From assembly GCA_034002405.1 (NCBI GenBank), contig JAVFAS010000059.1, positions 1-22,360 on the forward strand: a DNA stretch of 22,360 nt. Reading direction: 5' to 3'. The position numbers and the translations under genes were made by a program. Numbering within the stretch: position 1 is the first letter of the stretch; every line of letters begins with the position of its first letter. Positions 8,335 to 15,674 of the stretch are shown in pieces. The notes below the pieces were generated by a model, which saw nothing but the letters and a program-made list of their open reading frames with translations, made no database searches and had not been told where the DNA came from. This DNA comes from SZUA-365 sp034002405. GTDB taxonomy: Bacteria; Bacteroidota; Ignavibacteria; SZUA-365.

Positions 8335-8365
8335 CAAAGATGAGAAAAAAATAACCAGAGTCCAA
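8335..8365 (-). promoter_or_regulatory. Candidate FCB-type promoter for the redox operon
   Basis: Within an AT-rich patch between the glycosylase gene and the tandem-RAM gene, the minus strand reads TTGG (8365-8362), 19 bases, then CATCTTTG (8342-8335). This resembles the Bacteroidota -33 TTTG / -7 TAnnTTTG promoter with one mismatch in each element. It lies about 147 bases before the start codon at 8187. It was found by eye in a T-rich region where chance matches are common, so confidence is low. The rest of 8188-8396 shows no other clear signal. Confidence 0.2.
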
Positions 8366-8396
8366 GACCGGAAATATTTTTTTACGTCACAAAAAA

Positions 8397-8999
8397 TCAA
8401 GGGTTTGGGAGGGATGGCCGCCCCGGGGAACACCAGGGCGATCCGGCCAGGCAGAAGCGCCACGGCAGGTCGCGACCGCGACTGATCCCGACGCGGGTCG
8501 TGGTGAGAATGTCGTCGTCCGGCACCGCCGGGGCGTCGGCGATGCCCACCGCCACCCCGTCGAGTGGCAGGCCGTTGTGCTCGCGCGTCAGCGCCAGGGC
8601 CTGGCAGAGACGAGCGGGTCCGGCGAGCAAATCCCGGTCACGCCGATTGCCGCCCCGAAGCGCGCGCATGGACTCGATCCCTTCGCGTGGTTCCAGCGCA
8701 CGGATGAGAACCGCCGCGCCGACACCGTCTTGCTCGGTGACGACATTCATGCAATGATGCATGCCATAGGTGAAATAGACGTAGAGTACTCCCCCGGCGC
8801 GGAACATGACTCTATTGCGCGCCGTGCGCCCGCGAAAGGTGTGCGCGGCTTCATCTCCCTGTTGATGATAGGCTTCCACCTCGACGATGCGACCGCTCAG
8901 CAACGTATCGTCCAGACGACGGATGAAAATCTTCCCGAGCAGATCGCGGGCGACCGTGAGGGTCGGACGCTGATAGAACGCTGGGGGGAGGATGCGCAT
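8397..8999 (-). CDS. 3-methyladenine DNA glycosylase (AAG/MPG family)
   Basis: This 200-residue base-excision-repair enzyme removes alkylated purines such as 3-methyladenine from DNA. It matches the AAG/MPG fold along its length: RDLLGK near the N terminus, the catalytic-glutamate segment VEVEAY (E42), DEAAHTFRGRTARN (about 49-62), the sheet with VYFTYGMHHCMN (about 74-85), the GPARLCQAL segment with R130, and a C-terminal RVGISRGRDLPWRFCLAGSPW typical of the family. Length is normal. The start lies 6 bases after the stop of the cytochrome gene, so the two may be co-transcribed although their functions are unrelated. Confidence 0.93.
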   Translation of the reverse strand: MRILPPAFYQRPTLTVARDLLGKIFIRRLDDTLLSGRIVEVEAYHQQGDEAAHTFRGRTARNRVMFRAGGVLYVYFTYGMHHCMNVVTEQDGVGAAVLIRALEPREGIESMRALRGGNRRDRDLLAGPARLCQALALTREHNGLPLDGVAVGIADAPAVPDDDILTTTRVGISRGRDLPWRFCLAGSPWCSPGRPSLPNP

Positions 9000-9005
9000 C
9001 GCGGG

Positions 9006-9749
9006 CTACCGGGCGATGAAGGCCTTGAGGTCCGCCACGTCCTGGTCGGTGAGTTTGTCCCGCGAGAAAAACGGCATGGTGTCGTCACCCGCGCGGACGG
9101 TGCGCGGCACGCGCTCGGGCTTGCGCGAAAGTTTACGCTGCGCCGGACCCAGACCATTGTCATGGCAGAACGCGCAGGCCATCCCGAAGACCTTCTCGCC
9201 GCGTTTCGCATCCCCGCGCAGGACCTCGACGGTCTCGAGATCCCGTTTGAAGTTCTCCTCGTCGAAATCCGGATCGCCCGGATAGGTGACGGCGGTCCAA
9301 TTCAGCATCGGGGGTTCGTCGACCGGAGAAATATATTCATAGAACGCCATCAGCGCGGCTGCATCATCGGCGCTCAGGGCCGATTCGATGCTCTGTCCCC
9401 GCGCCTGGAACTGCCAGGCACATTTCGCCGCACCCGCGGCCGTGCGCGCGAGCGCGTCGCCCGAGAATTCACCATTCCAGGTCTGTGCCCGGCGATGCGC
9501 CCCGAGAATGGGATGTCCGGCTCTGATCCTCCCGTCGGTGTTCGTGCTCTCGTCATAGTCCGCATGGCAGTCCATGCACGCGATGCCCGCTTCGCCGAAG
9601 CCGCGGTCACGGAAAATTTCCTGGCCCCGCTCGGCGAGCTTCTCCAGCGCCGCCGGATCGCGTCCATCCTCCCGCGCATCCCGGTCCCCACCGCCTCCGC
9701 ACGCCGTCAACACCACCGCGGCCATCACGACCAGAAGACAGTACTTCAT
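9006..9749 (-). CDS. Diheme c-type cytochrome lipoprotein
   Basis: I start the protein (247 residues) at the ATG ending at 9749 because AAGGAG sits 8 bases upstream and the N terminus then reads as a lipoprotein signal with lipobox LTAC (C17) followed by a Gly run. An in-frame ATG 14 codons earlier lies in a short tandem repeat and is unlikely. Two heme c motifs are visible: CMDCH (58-62) and CAFCH (192-196). M225 in DTMPFF is the likely sixth ligand of the second heme. The first domain has several His (GHPILGAH) that could serve the first heme. It should be a periplasm-facing membrane-anchored electron carrier. The first half loosely recalls SoxA/TsdA-like cytochromes, but I cannot assign a pathway. 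Confidence 0.88.
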   Translation of the reverse strand: MKYCLLVVMAAVVLTACGGGGDRDAREDGRDPAALEKLAERGQEIFRDRGFGEAGIACMDCHADYDESTNTDGRIRAGHPILGAHRRAQTWNGEFSGDALARTAAGAAKCAWQFQARGQSIESALSADDAAALMAFYEYISPVDEPPMLNWTAVTYPGDPDFDEENFKRDLETVEVLRGDAKRGEKVFGMACAFCHDNGLGPAQRKLSRKPERVPRTVRAGDDTMPFFSRDKLTDQDVADLKAFIAR

Positions 9750-9761
9750 GCTCTGTTCTCC

Positions 9762-9785
9762 TTCCATTCTTCCATTCTTCCATTC
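9762..9785. repeat. Three tandem copies of TTCCATTC
   Basis: Three exact 8-bp copies (9762-9769, 9770-9777, 9778-9785) lie just upstream of the cytochrome start. The first copy overlaps the Shine-Dalgarno AAGGAG (minus strand, 9763-9758), so copy-number change would leave the ribosome site intact but alter the leader length. Confidence 0.85.
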
Positions 9786-9811
9786 ATGCATACAAATGCA
9801 CGTCCAGCCCT

Positions 9812-9860
9812 CCCCCTCGATACGCGCCCCTCGATACGCGCCCCTCCCCCTCGATACGCG
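9812..9860. repeat. Three copies of CTCGATACGCG separated by C-rich spacers
   Basis: CGATACGCG occurs exactly at 9818-9826, 9832-9840 and 9852-9860, with CCCCT-type spacers. Its reverse complement CGCGTATCG recurs at 15227-15235 and twice, overlapping, at 16685-16700, always between genes. The stretch 9861-9901 that joins it to the heptamer array shows nothing else recognisable. Confidence 0.7.
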
Positions 9861-9901
9861 TCACGCTCCTTCGTCGCGTGTCGCTACTCGGGGTGACGGT
9901 T

Positions 9902-10124
9902 TCAGCTATCAGCCATCAGCCATTAGCCATTAGCCATCAGCCATCAGCCATCAGCCATCAGCTATCAGTTATCAGCCATCAGCCATCAGCCATCAGCCAT
10001 CAGCTATCAGCCATCAGCTATCAGCCATCAGTTATCAGCTATCAGTCATCAGCCATCAGCCATCAGCTATCAGCTATCAGCCATCAGCCATCAGTGATCA
10101 GCTATCAGCTATCAGTCATCAGCC
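9902..10124. repeat. Heptamer array 1 (31 full units of TCAGCCA type)
   Basis: The plus strand is a continuous tandem array of T[C/T]AG[C/T]NA units: 31 complete heptamers and 6 bases of another, with no insertion or deletion over 223 bases. Variation sits at unit positions 2, 5 and 6 and is mostly C/T. On the minus strand, which is the coding strand of both neighbours, the unit reads TGGCTGA. The right end runs into the last codons of the gene ending at 10112. Units are contiguous with no spacers, which excludes CRISPR. The design resembles the heptameric STRR repeats known in cyanobacteria, though not their sequence. Confidence 0.95.
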
Positions 10125-10486
10125 GTCTCCTTCGGCTCCCACAACTCTCCCCCGCATGGAATGTCATCCTCGCTCACATGTTCGTCGAGACGCGAGCACA
10201 ACACGCCGGTGGGTTCGAAATACTTGCAGGTGGAGCAGAGCGTGCCTTCCATTACGGTACGGGTTTCCTCGCGGTAGATGCGGTATTGCACCTGCATCGG
10301 ATGGATGACGGCGGCATACATCATGATCAGCGTGATGATGGCCCAGGTCGAGTAGTCAATCCAGTGAACATACTCGACCACGAGCATCGAGACGCCGATG
10401 ACAATCGCGAGACGGAACAGCGCCCAGCTCACGATGCTGCCGACAGTGTTGCGATATGCGCGGTCCGCGGGCTCTGCCATCTTCAT
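10112..10486 (-). CDS. Two-TM membrane protein with four-Cys zinc-ribbon-like tail
   Basis: This 124-residue protein has two hydrophobic helices (about 19-40 and 46-67) followed by a soluble tail with C84-x2-C87, C97 and C111 (GTLCSTCKYFEPTG ... LCSRLDEH ... IPCGGELWEP). That spacing suggests a small metal-binding ribbon, probably zinc, or a rubredoxin-like iron site. I know no functional name for it. The start could also be the ATG two codons later; no clear Shine-Dalgarno decides it. The last codons and the TGA stop lie inside heptamer array 1, so the original C terminus may have been altered by the repeat. It is divergent from the DUF4905-like gene. Confidence 0.8.
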   Translation of the reverse strand: MKMAEPADRAYRNTVGSIVSWALFRLAIVIGVSMLVVEYVHWIDYSTWAIITLIMMYAAVIHPMQVQYRIYREETRTVMEGTLCSTCKYFEPTGVLCSRLDEHVSEDDIPCGGELWEPKETADD

Positions 10487-10554
10487 TCATCCATGCGGTG
10501 CATCGTGACGATCGGTGATTCTTGACGAGATATTGCGTACATTCGTTGTTTCTT

Positions 10555-10572
10555 GCCGGGGATTGTCCCGGC
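10555..10572 (+). other. Small inverted repeat in divergent intergenic region
   Basis: GCCGGG (10555-10560) and CCCGGC (10567-10572) form a 6-bp stem with a 6-base loop, 57 bases before the DUF4905-like start. It could be an operator half-site pair or a 5'-leader hairpin. The GC-rich context makes chance occurrence plausible. Confidence 0.25.
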
Positions 10573-10628
10573 CGGATTCCCCAAGATTCATTCTTCCGAT
10601 CGAATTTCAAAACCCGCGCGTCCGACCC

Positions 10629-11495
10629 ATGAAGCTTTTCCGGAAATCCGCATCGCAATCCTGGCCACCCGTCTGGCACATCGACGCCGGGGCGACGCTC
10701 TGGCGCGTGCTGTTTTCCGACGACGGTCATGTGCTGGGCGAGGTGCGGGATCTGGACGCGAAAACCGCATGGTTTTTCTGCGCACGCGAGGAAGACGGCA
10801 CGATACGATGGAACGATCTGCGCACGGACGAACCGTGGTGGGTCGGCATCGAGGAGGTCGGCGACGGACGCTTCTATCTTCATGGCTTCCGCAAACCCGA
10901 CATGCCGCAGCATCGTGGCATCCATGCCTATGATCTTGCGACCGGGCAGCCGCTGTGGCGCAACGAGGAACTGGCCTTCCTCTTCGTGTTCGACGGCAGC
11001 GTCTATGCGGCCGAGGAGCGCTTCGCCGGTCGGCATGTGCTGCGCCTGTCGCGCGACGACGGCAGCGTGGTCGAGGAACTCGGCGTGCAGGATGACCGCA
11101 TCGCCGTCATGCGCGGCATGCTCAATGACCAGGCGTTTGCCGGCTATCGCTATCCCCAGCCCTTCGACGAAACGCATCCGCGACACGGGGAACTGCGTGC
11201 GCACGTGCATGCCGCGGTGCGGCCCGACCGCGTCACCGGCACCCTCGATGTCTGGAGCGAGGACGGCCTGCTCGTCATGGCCTGGCATGAGGAAATCGCG
11301 GAGAAGAACGGAACGTACCGGCAGGAACTGCGTGCGGTGGACTTGGCCGATGGGCAGACGATCTTCCACGACACCATCGTCGACGCCGCCCAGGGTCCGG
11401 GCATCGATTCGTTTTTCATCAAGCACCATCGGCTCTACTATGTCAAGAACTACCGCACCCTCACGGCGCATGATATTTCCCTGCGACCACGGTAA
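10629..11495 (+). CDS. DUF4905-like beta-propeller-type protein
   Basis: I place the start at ATG 10629 (288 residues); the frame stays open upstream to a GTG at 10515, but the added residues look non-coding. The sequence is rich in short beta-strand and 'DLATGQPLWR' phrases typical of PQQ/WD-like repeats. It follows the pattern I associate with DUF4905, a family of unknown function found mainly in Bacteroidota: LWRVLFSDDG, VRDLDAKTAWFFC, EPWWVGIEE, FYLHGFRKPDMPQHRGIHAYDL, FLFVFDGSVYAAEE. No signal peptide or transmembrane segment is seen. The family assignment is from memory and moderately certain. The gene leads a plus-strand run with yjbQ and kdsD. Confidence 0.78.
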   Translation: MKLFRKSASQSWPPVWHIDAGATLWRVLFSDDGHVLGEVRDLDAKTAWFFCAREEDGTIRWNDLRTDEPWWVGIEEVGDGRFYLHGFRKPDMPQHRGIHAYDLATGQPLWRNEELAFLFVFDGSVYAAEERFAGRHVLRLSRDDGSVVEELGVQDDRIAVMRGMLNDQAFAGYRYPQPFDETHPRHGELRAHVHAAVRPDRVTGTLDVWSEDGLLVMAWHEEIAEKNGTYRQELRAVDLADGQTIFHDTIVDAAQGPGIDSFFIKHHRLYYVKNYRTLTAHDISLRPR

Positions 11496-11519
11496 TCGCC
11501 GAGGACGCGCACCGGCGAT
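11495..11519 (+). terminator. Weak hairpin directly after the DUF4905-like gene
   Basis: ATCGCCG (11495-11501) and CGGCGAT (11513-11519) are exact reverse complements with an 11-base loop, beginning on the last base of the stop codon. No T-run follows. It could attenuate transcription before the downstream UPF0047 gene, but the signal is modest. Confidence 0.3.
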
Positions 11520-11615
11520 CGAGGCGACCGGGCCGCCTGCCTCACGGAGATTGACCGGTGCATCGTGCGTGACGGACCGGCAGTGGCGATTTCGACCGAC
11601 TTTCGGAGTACCTGT

Positions 11616-12035
11616 ATGACCATTGTCAATGATTCCCTGAGTATCGAAACCCGCGGTGACAGCGACATGATCGATCTGACCGACCGGCTGGCGCTCCTGC
11701 TGCACAAACACAAACTGAAGAACGGACAGATGCTTGTGTTCGTCCCCGGTTCCACCGCCGGCATCACCACCATCGAGTACGAGCCGGGGTTGAAAAAGGA
11801 CTTCACGCTCCTGATGGAGCGCATCATCCCTCGCAACGCGCGGTATTTTCATGAGGAAACGTGGAATGACGGCAATGGACACTCGCATGTCCGCGCCTCG
11901 CTGCTGGGACCGAGCCTGACCATTCCCTTCGGCGCCGGCAAGCTGCTGCTGGGAACCTGGCAGCAAGTCGTGCTCGTCGATTTCGACACCCGTCCCCGGA
12001 CACGCGACCTCGTCATCCAATTCGTCGGAGAATAA
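11616..12035 (+). CDS. yjbQ: YjbQ/UPF0047 family protein
   Basis: This 139-residue cytoplasmic protein belongs to UPF0047 (YjbQ), a trimeric fold whose E. coli member has weak thiamine-phosphate synthase activity but whose true role is unsettled. Recognised by VFVPGSTAGITTIEYEPGLKKDF (about 39-61), the ligand-site segment WNDGNGHSHVRASLLGPS (about 85-102), GKLLLGTWQQVVLVDFDTRPRTRDL and the terminal strand VIQFVGE. Length is normal. GGAG 7 bases before ATG 11616 fixes the start over the longer open frame. It lies 7 bases before kdsD and is probably co-transcribed with it. Confidence 0.93.
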   Translation: MTIVNDSLSIETRGDSDMIDLTDRLALLLHKHKLKNGQMLVFVPGSTAGITTIEYEPGLKKDFTLLMERIIPRNARYFHEETWNDGNGHSHVRASLLGPSLTIPFGAGKLLLGTWQQVVLVDFDTRPRTRDLVIQFVGE

Positions 12036-12042
12036 TCCTTTC

Positions 12043-13047
12043 ATGTCCGATATTCCAGCCTCCGCCCTTCACGACGGCGACCCCGACATCCTCGCCAATG
12101 GCCGTGAGGTGCTGCGCATCGAAGCCGCCGCGGTCGCGTCGCTCGTCGACCGAATCGGCCCGGACTTCGCCCGCGCCGTCGATCTGATCTACCGCAGCAC
12201 CGGACGCGTCATCGTGGCGGGGATCGGAAAAAGCGGCCTGATTGCCCGCAAGATTGTCGCAACGATGAACAGCACCGGCACGCCGGCCATATACCTGCAT
12301 CCATCGGATGCGATCCATGGCGATCTCGGCATGGTGCGCGGCGAGGACGTCGTGCTGCTGATCTCGAAAAGCGGGGTCACCGACGAACTCAAGCTGATTC
12401 TCCCGATCTTCTCGCGCATCGGCGTGAAGATGATTTCCATCCTCGGCAACAACGGTCCCTCGGCGCTGGCGCAAGTCTCCGACATCGTGCTCGATGCCAG
12501 CGTGCGCGAGGAAGCCTGTCCCCACAATCTCGCGCCCACGGCCTCCACGACCGCCGCGCTCGCGATGGGCGACGCCCTCGCCGTGGCGCTGCTGAAAAAA
12601 CGCGACTTCACGGCCGAGGATTTCGCCCTGTTTCACCCCGGTGGCAGTCTGGGCAAGCGCCTGCTGCTGCGGGTGCAGGAGCTGATGATCACCGGCGACC
12701 ACATCCCCGTGGTGCATCAGGCCGTGGCGCTGAAGGATGCCATTCTCGAAATCACGTCCAAGCGTCTGGGCGCGACCTGCGTCGTCGACGACGCGGGACT
12801 CCTCGTCGGCATGATCACCGACGGCGATCTCCGGCGTCTGCTCGAACGCGACACGGACATGAAAAACCTGCTGGCGGTGGACGTGATGAGCACGCGCCCG
12901 AAAACCATTCTTCCCACGACCCTCGCCGCGGGCGCGCTCGAGCTGATGGAACAGCACAAAATCACCCAGCTCATCGTCACCAGCGAGGCGCGCGTGCCCA
13001 TCGGGTTCGTGCATATGCACGATTTGGTGCAGTTGGGACTGGGATGA
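12043..13047 (+). CDS. kdsD: Arabinose-5-phosphate isomerase (SIS + CBS domains)
   Basis: This 334-residue enzyme interconverts ribulose-5-phosphate and arabinose-5-phosphate, the first step toward Kdo of lipopolysaccharide. The SIS domain spans about 50-190, with the sugar-phosphate loop GIGKSGLIARKI (60-71), SKSGVTDEL (108-116) and conserved histidines H86, H92 and H198 in HPGG. Two CBS domains follow (about 212-265 and 278-334). Domain order and length match KdsD/KpsF. It fits the window's other lipid A genes although it is not adjacent to them. The stop codon directly abuts heptamer array 2. Confidence 0.96.
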   Translation: MSDIPASALHDGDPDILANGREVLRIEAAAVASLVDRIGPDFARAVDLIYRSTGRVIVAGIGKSGLIARKIVATMNSTGTPAIYLHPSDAIHGDLGMVRGEDVVLLISKSGVTDELKLILPIFSRIGVKMISILGNNGPSALAQVSDIVLDASVREEACPHNLAPTASTTAALAMGDALAVALLKKRDFTAEDFALFHPGGSLGKRLLLRVQELMITGDHIPVVHQAVALKDAILEITSKRLGATCVVDDAGLLVGMITDGDLRRLLERDTDMKNLLAVDVMSTRPKTILPTTLAAGALELMEQHKITQLIVTSEARVPIGFVHMHDLVQLGLG

Positions 13048-13252
13048 TAGCTCATAGCGAATGGCTGATGGCTAATGGCTAATGGCTNNNNNNNNNNNNN
13101 NNNNNNNNNNNNNNNNNNNNNNNNNNNNNNNNNNNNNNNNNNNNNNNNNNNNNNNNNNNNNNNNNNNNNNNNNNNNNNNNNNNNNNNAATGGCTGATGGC
13201 TAATGGCCAATGGCTAATGGCCAACTGCCAACAGCCAACAGCCGAAGGCCGA
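13048..13252. repeat. Heptamer array 2 interrupted by an assembly gap
   Basis: Starting on the base after the kdsD stop, the plus strand reads two degenerate units, then TGGCTGA, TGGCTAA, TGGCTAA, TGGCT into the N run. After the gap come TGGCTGA, TGGCTAA, TGGCCAA, TGGCTAA, TGGCCAA, then inverted-type units CTGCCAA, CAGCCAA, CAGCCGA, AGGCCGA, all in 7-base phase. It is the same family as array 1 on the opposite strand. It ends about 17 bases before the methyltransferase start codon. Confidence 0.93.
13088..13187. other. Assembly gap (100 N)
   Basis: A run of exactly 100 N lies inside heptamer array 2. The round number suggests a scaffolding placeholder, so the true distance is unknown. Repeat phase on the two sides implies a missing length that is a multiple of 7 if the array is uninterrupted. 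Confidence 0.97.
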
Positions 13253-13269
13253 ATTGGAAAGGACAATGG

Positions 13270-15111
13270 ATGCGAGACGCATTTCTTGAGAGGTTGGCAC
13301 GGGGGGTGGTGCTGTTTGATGGTGGTATCGGGACGGAGTTTTACGCGCGCGGCGTGTTCATCAATAAATGCTATGACGAGCTGAATCTCAGCAATCCTTC
13401 GTTGGTCGAACAGGTGCATCGCGACTATGTGAAGGCCGGGGTCGATGTCATCGAGACCAACACGTTCGGGGCCAATCCGGTCAAGCTCGCGGCGCACGGC
13501 CTGCTCGACCGTCTCGAGGAAATCAATCGGCGTGGCGCGGAAATCGCGCGGCTGGCCGCGGGCGAGGAGGTCCTCGTCGCGGGGTCGGTCGGTCCGCTCG
13601 GCATCCAGATGGAGCCGCTCGGACCGCTCGCGCGCGAGGAAGCGCGCGCTCATTTCGCGCGACAGATCCGCGTCCTCGACGACGGCGGGGTCGATCTCTT
13701 CATCCTCGAAACCTTCATCTATCCGGAAGAACTCGAGCAGGCCATTCTCGCCGTGCGCGACTGTTGCGACAAACCCGTCATCGCGCAGATCACCATCAAT
13801 GACGACGGCAGCGCACTGACGGGCGCGAGTCCGGAAGTGCTCGTGCGCGAGATCGCGGCGATGCGTCCCGATGTCCTCGGCGTCAACTGCACGGTCGGAC
13901 CCAGCGTAATGCTCTCCTGGCTCGAACAGGTGCGGGAACTGACGACGCTGCCCATTGCCGTGATGCCGAATGCCGGCAAGCCGAAAAACGTCGACGGCCG
14001 CAACATCTATCTCACCTCGCCCGAGTATCTCGGCACCTATGCCAAGCGCTACATCCAGGCGGGGGCGAATGTCATCGGCGGCTGCTGCGGTACGGGTCCC
14101 GAGCACATCAAGCAGATGCGCAACGCCATCAGCGCCTATGGCTTCAAGACGCGGATTCCCGTCCAGGCGAAGAGCTTCACGATTCCTTCGAACATCGACG
14201 TCCTGCCGCGCGAAGAGAAGTCGCGCCTTGCGCGCCGGCTGGCCGACGGACATTTCGTCACGATGATCGAGCTCGTGGCGCCGCGCGGCATTTCCGCCGC
14301 GGGAGAAATAGAAAAGGCGCGGAAACTCTTTTATTACGGCATCGACGTCGTCAACATCCCCGACGGTCCCCGCGCCAGCGCGCGCATGTCGGCCATGGCA
14401 CTGGCGGCGACGCTGCAGCGCGAGGTCGGCATCGAGACCGTGCTGCATTATGCCTGCCGCGATCGCAACGTGATCGGAATCCAGTCCGACTTGCTCGGTG
14501 CCTGGGCGCTCGGACTGCGCAACATTCTCGCGGTCACCGGCGATCCGCCCAAACTCGGTAACTATCCCGACGCCACCGCGGTGTTCGACGTCGACGCGAT
14601 CGGCCTGGTCAACATCATCACCCGTCTCAATCACGGACTCGACATCGCCGGCAATCCGATCGGTCCCCCTGCCGCCCTGCATATCGGCGTGGCCGCCAAT
14701 CCCGGTGCGATCAACATCGAACACGAGCTCCGCCGTCTCGACTGGAAGGTGGAAGCCGGTGCCGAGTACATCGTCACCCAGCCCGTATTCGATCTCGAGG
14801 TCTTCCACCGTTTCATGCGCCGCATCGAACACATCCGCCTCCCCGTCATCGCCGGACTTTGGCCGCTGGCCTCGCTGCGCAACGCCGAGTTCATGAACAA
14901 CGAAGTGCCCGGCTGCGACGTCCCCGAGCATCTGATGGAGCGCCTCCGCCGCCATGCCGATTCAAAGGAGGCCGGTCGCGCCGAGGGTATCGTCATTGCC
15001 CGCGAAACACTCGAACACATGAAAGACTCCATCGCCGGCGTGCAAATCTCCGCACCCTTCGGCCGCGTCGAGACCGTGTTCGAGGTGCTCGCCGGGGTCC
15101 GTTTGCGGTAG
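13270..15111 (+). CDS. Homocysteine S-methyltransferase / methylenetetrahydrofolate reductase fusion
   Basis: This 613-residue bifunctional enzyme has the layout and length of Bacillus YitJ. Residues 1-290 are a homocysteine methyltransferase domain: FDGGIGTE near the N terminus, zinc cysteines C207 (GVNC) and C272-C273 (GGCCGTGPEHI). Residues about 315-613 are a MetF-like FAD barrel: VTMIELVAPRG, LHYACRDRN, LAVTGDPPK, GAEYIVTQPVFD. Together they could reduce methylene-THF and methylate homocysteine to methionine. GGAAAGGA 6 bases before ATG 13270 selects this start; the longer open frame is only repeat sequence. No SAM riboswitch is visible upstream, but part of the leader is hidden by the gap. 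Confidence 0.95.
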   Translation: MRDAFLERLARGVVLFDGGIGTEFYARGVFINKCYDELNLSNPSLVEQVHRDYVKAGVDVIETNTFGANPVKLAAHGLLDRLEEINRRGAEIARLAAGEEVLVAGSVGPLGIQMEPLGPLAREEARAHFARQIRVLDDGGVDLFILETFIYPEELEQAILAVRDCCDKPVIAQITINDDGSALTGASPEVLVREIAAMRPDVLGVNCTVGPSVMLSWLEQVRELTTLPIAVMPNAGKPKNVDGRNIYLTSPEYLGTYAKRYIQAGANVIGGCCGTGPEHIKQMRNAISAYGFKTRIPVQAKSFTIPSNIDVLPREEKSRLARRLADGHFVTMIELVAPRGISAAGEIEKARKLFYYGIDVVNIPDGPRASARMSAMALAATLQREVGIETVLHYACRDRNVIGIQSDLLGAWALGLRNILAVTGDPPKLGNYPDATAVFDVDAIGLVNIITRLNHGLDIAGNPIGPPAALHIGVAANPGAINIEHELRRLDWKVEAGAEYIVTQPVFDLEVFHRFMRRIEHIRLPVIAGLWPLASLRNAEFMNNEVPGCDVPEHLMERLRRHADSKEAGRAEGIVIARETLEHMKDSIAGVQISAPFGRVETVFEVLAGVRLR

Positions 15112-15146
15112 AGCGCTTGCCCTCAGCGCGGCGGGGTGTTCACACG

Positions 15147-15216
15147 TTGGCTATTGGCTATTGGCTATTGGCTATTGGCTATTGGCTTTTGGCATGTGCC
15201 AAACGCCAAAAGCCAA
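15147..15216. repeat. Heptamer array 3 with inverted right end
   Basis: Exactly ten heptamers: five TTGGCTA, one TTGGCTT, one TTGGCAT, then GTGCCAA, ACGCCAA, AAGCCAA. The polarity flip makes a perfect 12-bp stem between 15182-15193 and 15205-15216 with an 11-base loop. The array lies between the methyltransferase gene and the division gene. A few degenerate 7-base units (TTCGCGT, ATCGCCT, ATCTCCT) follow from 15225. Confidence 0.93.
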
Positions 15217-15323
15217 CGTCGCAGTTCGCGTATCGCCTATCTCCTATCCCATTTCTCCATATTTTCTCACGTATCGCTTGAAGGGTGCTTTACAATGCCC
15301 ATTGTTTTCACTACCTTTGCACC

Positions 15324-15674
15324 ATGCCAGCTTACGGGTATCCCAGACAACGCACGCCGCATCGATTCGTGAAGCTCCTTCGCAACAGGACCTACACGAT
15401 CATCGCGATTTCCGCCGCGCTGGTGCTGGGGTATTTCGTCTTCAGCACGAAAGGCTTCCTTAGCCGTGTGCAGATCAGCCGTGATCTCGCGGAGAAGGAA
15501 GAACGCGTACTTACGCTGCAGCGGGATCTGCGGATGCTGGGACATGAGCGCGACCGTCTGCGAGACGATCGGAAGGCGGTGGAGCGCGTGGCGCGCGAGA
15601 CGCATGGCATGATCAAACCCGGTGAAATCGTTTACCGCATCCTTCCCGCGGACCAACAGCACAAGAAGAAATGA
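15324..15674 (+). CDS. FtsB/DivIC-type septum formation initiator protein
   Basis: This 116-residue bitopic protein has a basic cytoplasmic head, one transmembrane helix (about 24-41), then a coiled coil of charged heptads (about 47-85: RDLAEKEERVLTLQRDLRMLGHERDRLRDD). It ends with the family tail ARETHGMIKPGEIVYRIL. FtsB/DivIC proteins pair with FtsL in the divisome and activate septal peptidoglycan synthesis. ATG 15324 is preferred over an upstream in-frame GTG because the extra residues look non-coding. Its stop overlaps the kinase start by four bases (ATGA), implying translational coupling to a sugar kinase. Confidence 0.88.
   Translation: MPAYGYPRQRTPHRFVKLLRNRTYTIIAISAALVLGYFVFSTKGFLSRVQISRDLAEKEERVLTLQRDLRMLGHERDRLRDDRKAVERVARETHGMIKPGEIVYRILPADQQHKKK

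Noticed and set aside
9902..10124. Possible CRISPR array
   Set aside because: Units are 7 bases, contiguous and degenerate, with no spacers, and no cas genes are present.
9878..10525. Plus-strand frame of 215 residues with ISHQPSA repeats
   Set aside because: Its repeats are only the translation of heptamer array 1, and the rest is antisense to the two-TM protein.
13048..13269. SAM or B12 riboswitch before the methionine-synthesis fusion gene
   Set aside because: The visible leader is all heptamer repeat with no conserved riboswitch core; the hidden gap leaves this formally open.
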